This document shows, piece after piece, positions 60,102-64,000 of a stretch of 64,000 bases of DNA. The stretch's first letter is position 1, and each line of letters opens with the position of its first letter. The notes beneath the pieces were generated by a model. That model was not told where the DNA came from. It was given only the letters and a program-made list of their open reading frames with translations, and ran no database searches. Where the stretch lies: contig WTGG01000004.1 of NCBI GenBank assembly GCA_011523685.1, positions 1 through 64,000 of the forward strand, given 5' to 3'. Source of the DNA: Coxiellaceae bacterium (GTDB lineage Bacteria; Pseudomonadota; Gammaproteobacteria; Coxiellales; Coxiellaceae). Position numbers and translations under genes: made by a program.

Positions 60102-60106
60102 GCGAG

Positions 60107-60135
60107 AAAATACGCCTATATTATTTTTATGTCAA
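60107..60135 (-). promoter_or_regulatory. Candidate promoter of the Cys-rich peptide gene
   Basis: On the minus strand TTGACA, a 17-base spacer and TATTTT, 35 bases before the peptide ATG. The -10 faces the receptor promoter -10 only a few bases away, so one regulator could act on both. Imperfect dyad arms ATATTGCG and CGCCTATAT flank AGAAAATA. Confidence 0.6.
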
Positions 60136-60145
60136 GGTGATCAGT

Positions 60146-62041
60146 ATGCCATTCTACTCAAAAATGTTAGCGTTTGTGTTAGTGGTTGGCGTGTCATTTT
60201 CCCTATTTGTGAATGCGGATACTTTAACGCTGCCTGACCTCACCATTGAGGCGCCTATGGCGACGGATGACACTCAAACCGGCTTTGAAGTCACTAATAA
60301 TCAATCAGTTATTGCATCCAGTGGATCTCAAACTGTTTCGAGTGCCTTAGCGCTTCACCCTATGATTCAGACGCAGTCTCATAGCTCTAATGCATCACAA
60401 AACACCATTGCTTTGCATGGCTTTGGTGATAACGCCTCTGTTAATACTTTGTTAATGTTAGATGGTGCGCCTTTCGTGAGTGCTTCGCTCATTGGTCCAA
60501 ATTTTAATGCGCTATTGCCAGGGGCTATTAGTGACTACACGCTTTTACCAGGGAGTTATGGCACGCTTTATGGCAATCAGGCTATCGGTGGCGTTGTAAA
60601 GTTAAATACTGCAATACCCTCTGAACCTGTCGCGGATTTTTCGCTGTCTTTGGGTAATCACGATCAATATGGTATGAGTTTTATTGCGAGTGAAACAGAC
60701 GATGTTGATCAGGCTGTTCGTTTGGGTGCGTCAGTGTATAACAACGACCATGATCAGCCTAATAGTCAGCAGCAAGATTACTTAATGAATCTTCAATGGT
60801 CGAAGCAATCAGACGATGAATCATCCGGAATCAATTTAATCGCTTATCATACCACCATCAATCTGCCATCATCGCAATTGTGGGGAAGCACAGAGGAGCC
60901 AGCAGATTCATCAACAGTCAGTACAACACAGGGTTATATGCTGAATGCTAATCATCAGCGCTGGTTAAATGCTGATTGGCAATGGTTGACACACATTCTT
61001 TGGTTTGATGATCAGCAGACGAGTACTAGTTTATCTTCGGTGAGTGATCAATCGAGTATTCTCTGGAAAAATGATTGGCTCTATGGATCTCGATGGAAGA
61101 TGGGTTGGGATATTAACTACGATATTTTTAATACGGTGAACTCAAAAGCCTCCTATGATTCTGACGAGTATGTGACATCAGCTTATGCTCGATATACTCA
61201 GCCATTGAATTCTAAGGTATCAATGGCGTTCGGTGCGCGTGGCGCTTGGCAAGGTATTGGTGCGACATCCTCAACGAATGATCATCTTTACCAGCATAAT
61301 ACGGCTTTTGTGAACGAGCAAAGCTTATATTGGAAGCCCAAATCGACGTGGCGCTTTTTTCTTCGTCGCGATATGAACTTTAGAATGCCAAAGGGTAAGG
61401 AAGAGGTGTGGTCTGCTGATGGTACAGTGCATGAGCTTTCGGTGCAGACAGGTACCGCTTATGAGGCTGGTTTTAATTGGAAGTATCATAACGATGCGAT
61501 TCGTTTGGCCGTTTTTCATTTGGATATTGATAACGAGCTGTCGTACACTTTGTTTCCTTTGCCTTATGGAGAAGTCACCAATTTGCCGCCAACGCGACGT
61601 GTTGGTATTGATCTGTCAACGGAGAGGGCACTATCGGATCATTGGTCCTCATCTGCCGAAATGAGCTGGGTCAATCCAACCATTCGTTCAGGAGAATATG
61701 AAGGTCATCAGATTCCAGGCGTATCGCCTTTTAACGGAGGCGTTGCTGTCACCTATGATGCTTTGCCGCAATGGAGTATGACGGTCATGGAGTCTTATCA
61801 TAGTAGCTTTTATGCATCAGATGATTTTAATAATTCAGGTGATAAGATGCCGGATTATTGGTTGACCAATGCGCGATGGCAGAAACAGTGGAACACTATG
61901 ACGTTAACATTACGTGCCGATAATCTATTTGATAAGCACTATGTTCGCTATTCACAATATTATTCAGACGGTAGTATTCGTTATTACGCGGCAGATGGTT
62001 TTATGATGCTTGCGACTATGAAGATTAGCTTGGGGAAATAA
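60146..62041 (+). CDS. TonB-dependent outer-membrane receptor
   Basis: This 631-residue outer-membrane receptor has a signal peptide (cleavage near VNA, residue 24), a TonB-box-like stretch DTLTLPDLTIEAP, and a plug domain with IALHGFGDNASVNTLLMLDG near residue 83 and GTLYGNQAIGGVVKLNT near 137. A 22-strand-type barrel follows and ends with DNLFDKHYVRYSQYY and a C-terminal IS-LGK. The size suits a siderophore, cobalamin or metal-chelate receptor; substrate cannot be told from the sequence alone. The start at 60146 has AAGGTGA upstream; a longer frame crosses the divergent peptide gene and is rejected. The TonB-like gene follows immediately. Confidence 0.9.
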   Translation: MPFYSKMLAFVLVVGVSFSLFVNADTLTLPDLTIEAPMATDDTQTGFEVTNNQSVIASSGSQTVSSALALHPMIQTQSHSSNASQNTIALHGFGDNASVNTLLMLDGAPFVSASLIGPNFNALLPGAISDYTLLPGSYGTLYGNQAIGGVVKLNTAIPSEPVADFSLSLGNHDQYGMSFIASETDDVDQAVRLGASVYNNDHDQPNSQQQDYLMNLQWSKQSDDESSGINLIAYHTTINLPSSQLWGSTEEPADSSTVSTTQGYMLNANHQRWLNADWQWLTHILWFDDQQTSTSLSSVSDQSSILWKNDWLYGSRWKMGWDINYDIFNTVNSKASYDSDEYVTSAYARYTQPLNSKVSMAFGARGAWQGIGATSSTNDHLYQHNTAFVNEQSLYWKPKSTWRFFLRRDMNFRMPKGKEEVWSADGTVHELSVQTGTAYEAGFNWKYHNDAIRLAVFHLDIDNELSYTLFPLPYGEVTNLPPTRRVGIDLSTERALSDHWSSSAEMSWVNPTIRSGEYEGHQIPGVSPFNGGVAVTYDALPQWSMTVMESYHSSFYASDDFNNSGDKMPDYWLTNARWQKQWNTMTLTLRADNLFDKHYVRYSQYYSDGSIRYYAADGFMMLATMKISLGK

Positions 62042-62680
62042 GTGATTCTGAAGCCAATATTCCAATCACGGGCGCTAACATTGATGATGAGTTTAATGTT
62101 GCATGCATTATTGTTGATGTCTTTGTTGCTTGGATTTAATCACTCTAAATCGTCTACCAGTCATGCGCGTAATTCCATGATTAAAACGTATTTGATTGTT
62201 GGAGAGCTTCCGGCTGTCACTCAGAGCTTATCTAAACAACAACCTTCTATTGATAAAAGCATTGCTATGATCTCATCTCGTAAAACTGCTTCGAAATCAG
62301 TGAAAAAGCACTCTTCAACTAAACAGGTTTCTCAGTCTACTGTTCCCAGTGATCGCACTCAGGTCGCTGCTATAGAAAAACATGGGACGGCTTCTTCTGA
62401 GTTGCAAGCATTATCGATGTATCTTTATCGAAAAATTGCTCGTCATGCGCATTACCCATCTGGCATGTCTGAGCTGAGTGAGTCGCCTCGCGTATTGTTG
62501 CAGTTTACCGTCTATCCTGATGGGCATGTCAGTGGCGCACACGTTGTGCAATCTTCTGGCAGTGCTACTGTTGATTCGGCAGCATTAAGAGCTCTCAATC
62601 ATTCGCTTCCTTTTAGTCAGGCATCAAGGTGGCTGCATCAACCACAGTCTTGTCAGTTGGTGATTCATTTTAGTGTTTAG
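62042..62680 (+). CDS. TonB-family energy transducer
   Basis: This 212-residue protein begins at a GTG directly after the receptor TAA, with GGGGA upstream. It has an N-terminal anchor (TLMMSLMLHALLLMSLLLGF near residue 12), a Ser/Lys-rich linker (not Pro-rich like classical TonB), and a C-terminal TonB-like domain with YPDGHVSGAHVVQSSGS near 158 and DSAALRALNHSLPF near 178. It probably energises the adjacent receptor. No ExbB/ExbD genes are in this window, so they must be supplied elsewhere. Confidence 0.88.
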   Translation: MILKPIFQSRALTLMMSLMLHALLLMSLLLGFNHSKSSTSHARNSMIKTYLIVGELPAVTQSLSKQQPSIDKSIAMISSRKTASKSVKKHSSTKQVSQSTVPSDRTQVAAIEKHGTASSELQALSMYLYRKIARHAHYPSGMSELSESPRVLLQFTVYPDGHVSGAHVVQSSGSATVDSAALRALNHSLPFSQASRWLHQPQSCQLVIHFSV

Positions 62681-62849
62681 AGATGTGATGATAAGAGTCA
62701 GAATTATGCTGTATCTATCTGATTAATAGCTTAATAAAACATTAGTTATTTCTTTGGCTCGTTGTGTATATGATTCGTCTATAATAAGGGGTATGGTGGT
62801 TAGATTCTGGCTAATCAATTTTAACGGGTTGACTTGATAGGTTGAGTTA

Positions 62850-63548
62850 ATGATGACGCGATGTGTAATAGTTTTTTGTAGGCTTGGCTTAGTATCATTA
62901 TTCTTGGTTGTCTGCTGTTTTATATCGACTGTTTGTGCTGATTCAAAATTTGATAAAGGCAGCTTAGAGGTACCTCCTAAGATTGCTTTAACTGATGACT
63001 CTGTCGATGAAGAAGTGGATGAGCTATTAGATTCTGAGATTATTGATGACACATCTGATGGTGATTCAAGTAATGACGGTATAGATGACCTTGATGACAG
63101 CACAGATGACTCGAATACGAATGTTACTCCTGATTCAGATCAGGCGAGCTCTGATGGTTCGGATCAGGCGAGTTCTGACTCAATGGATTACTCGCTAAAG
63201 ATTACTCAGCCACCAAATATTTTATCTCTAGTTCTTTGTGTGCCTGATCATAATAAGTCTATAGCAGACACCGATTATCCTGCTCAGCGAGTTTTATTGG
63301 GGCCATTAAGTCGTACACAGGGGCGAGAACTTATTGCTTCGATCAGATCAACGCGCCGCCCATCTAGTTTTAATATAAAGTTTTTTGATTTTCTTAAAGA
63401 GCAAAGAGAGGCGTATAAGTCGATACGCACCTGCTGTCATACTCAGCACTGTGATGATAGTCAATACTGTCATATCCTGCTCGATGCTGTGTCTCTTGCT
63501 CAAGGAACGCTAGTTGGCGTCTGTGTGCCAGATAACATAGACCAATAG
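62850..63548 (+). CDS. Secreted Asp/Ser-rich protein with a Cys-rich C-terminus
   Basis: I do not recognise this family. The 232-residue protein has a signal peptide (cleavage near TVCA, residue 30) and an extremely acidic, low-complexity middle (about 45-112) made of Asp, Ser and Glu, including two copies of SDQASSD. The folded C-terminal part has LSLVLCVPD near 125, a Cys cluster TCCHTQHCDDSQYC near 194, and GVCVPD at the end. Acidic repeats plus disulfide-rich ends suggest a periplasmic or secreted, possibly calcium-binding, protein. Confidence 0.65.
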   Translation: MMTRCVIVFCRLGLVSLFLVVCCFISTVCADSKFDKGSLEVPPKIALTDDSVDEEVDELLDSEIIDDTSDGDSSNDGIDDLDDSTDDSNTNVTPDSDQASSDGSDQASSDSMDYSLKITQPPNILSLVLCVPDHNKSIADTDYPAQRVLLGPLSRTQGRELIASIRSTRRPSSFNIKFFDFLKEQREAYKSIRTCCHTQHCDDSQYCHILLDAVSLAQGTLVGVCVPDNIDQ

Positions 63549-63676
63549 CTACTATTGGAGTTAGGTTTTCTTAAGCTTATTTTCATTTTATTTTAATCTA
63601 AATTTAAGACTCTCATTTTTTTCAGCTTAACAATTGATGAAGTGAGTTATTTTGTGTCGTTTTTACCTGTTATTGA

Positions 63677-63706
63677 TTGACATAACTAGTTAATTATTGG
63701 GATATT
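63677..63706 (+). promoter_or_regulatory. Candidate sigma-70 promoter of the right-edge gene
   Basis: TTGACA, an 18-base spacer and GATATT. Two AACTAGTT palindromes lie within and just downstream of it (about 63684 and 63730). Confidence 0.45.
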
Positions 63707-63763
63707 TGCCATATATCTAGTCATAAAGAACTAGTTATAAACTTTTATAATTATTTTTTTATA

Positions 63764-64000
63764 ATGAATCTAGAGTTTTTTATGGTTAATGAAACGTCAG
63801 AATCTTTGGGCGTTCTGTTAGAGATTAATTTTGGTAACCCGTGTGGCGGGGCATTGTCGACTGAGGACAGGGCTTGGTCTGTCATAGATTCAATAGTTTG
63901 TTCATCAGAATGTGCTTATTTTGTGCTGATGGGTGAGACAGATATGTCGCAGGATTCTCATTTAGATGGTTATCACAAGCTTATAAAAAATATCTCATCT
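63764..64000 (+). CDS. Hypothetical protein, 3' end cut by window edge
   Basis: The frame is open from an ATG at 63764 to the right edge (79 codons); an internal ATG at 63782 is an alternative start and neither has a strong Shine-Dalgarno. The sequence includes LLEINFGNPCGG near residue 17 and SIVCSSECAYFVLMGETD near 43, with several cysteines. I do not recognise it. It is preceded by a promoter-like sequence at 63677. Confidence 0.55.
   Translation, partial: MNLEFFMVNETSESLGVLLEINFGNPCGGALSTEDRAWSVIDSIVCSSECAYFVLMGETDMSQDSHLDGYHKLIKNISS

Noticed and set aside
63764-64000. Possible radical SAM-like enzyme at the right edge
   Set aside because: EINFGNPC and VLMGETD vaguely recall radical SAM blocks, but no CxxxCxxC motif is present in the visible part.

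Overview
The window is one contiguous stretch of a gammaproteobacterial chromosome with low to moderate G+C (judged by eye, not computed). Several gene orders are typical of the class: leuS-lptE-holA-nadD, dapA-bamC-purC, ftsK-lolA-serS, a GacA/UvrY regulator followed by uvrC, pgsA and tRNA-Gly/Cys/Leu, lolC-lolD, and hflX-hflK-hflC-DUF2065-purA. Scattered among these are unrecognised proteins, some with weak ankyrin-like or alpha-helical character. That mix would suit a host-associated lineage such as the Legionellales, but nothing here fixes the taxonomy. There are no phage genes, insertion sequences, rRNA genes or CRISPR arrays.

Layout. 1-4.4 kb: a truncated unknown gene, udk, a ferritin-like metal-dependent hydrolase and a 651-residue unknown protein. 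4.4-11.1 kb (minus strand): leuS-lptE-holA-nadD, continued by a stand-alone acyl carrier protein and a fatty acyl-AMP ligase. 11.4-17.2 kb: a TraI_2-like protein, a CPBP protease, def, ung, rlpA, rlmB and suhB. 17.4-22.7 kb: trmJ, an OPT transporter, a cysteine desulfurase coupled to an IscU-like protein without ligand cysteines, and a proline iminopeptidase. 22.7-25.6 kb: four small orphan or poorly known genes. 25.7-35.0 kb: an alpha/beta hydrolase, an ABC-F ATPase, rmuC, dapA-bamC-purC, a membrane protein, queA and an orphan gene.

35.3-54.4 kb is dense housekeeping: clpA, infA, trxB, ftsK-lolA-serS, tRNA-Ser, gacA-uvrC-pgsA, tRNA-Gly/Cys/Leu, lolC-lolD-hflX, hflK-hflC-DUF2065 and purA. hflX has no ATG, GTG or TTG in its first 72 codons. 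It appears to start at a CTG that overlaps the lolD stop codon, behind a good Shine-Dalgarno sequence. 54.4-64 kb is accessory: a glycosyltransferase-like protein, a frameshifted ankyrin-like gene, an MFS transporter, an HxxxDG acyltransferase-like protein, and a compact locus at 59.4-62.7 kb.

The best candidate for an undescribed system is that last locus. A 53-residue peptide gene (59910-60071, minus) ends in a Cys/Gly/Ser-rich tail, NCSPCSGGCESGSCRMGL. It is followed by a small WHxH-motif protein resembling the glycine-rich-domain-protein-like family. It is divergent, through facing promoters 5 bp apart, from a TonB-dependent receptor gene and a TonB-like gene. My hypothesis is that the peptide is modified or metal-binding and is functionally linked to the receptor. 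This is inferred from context only.
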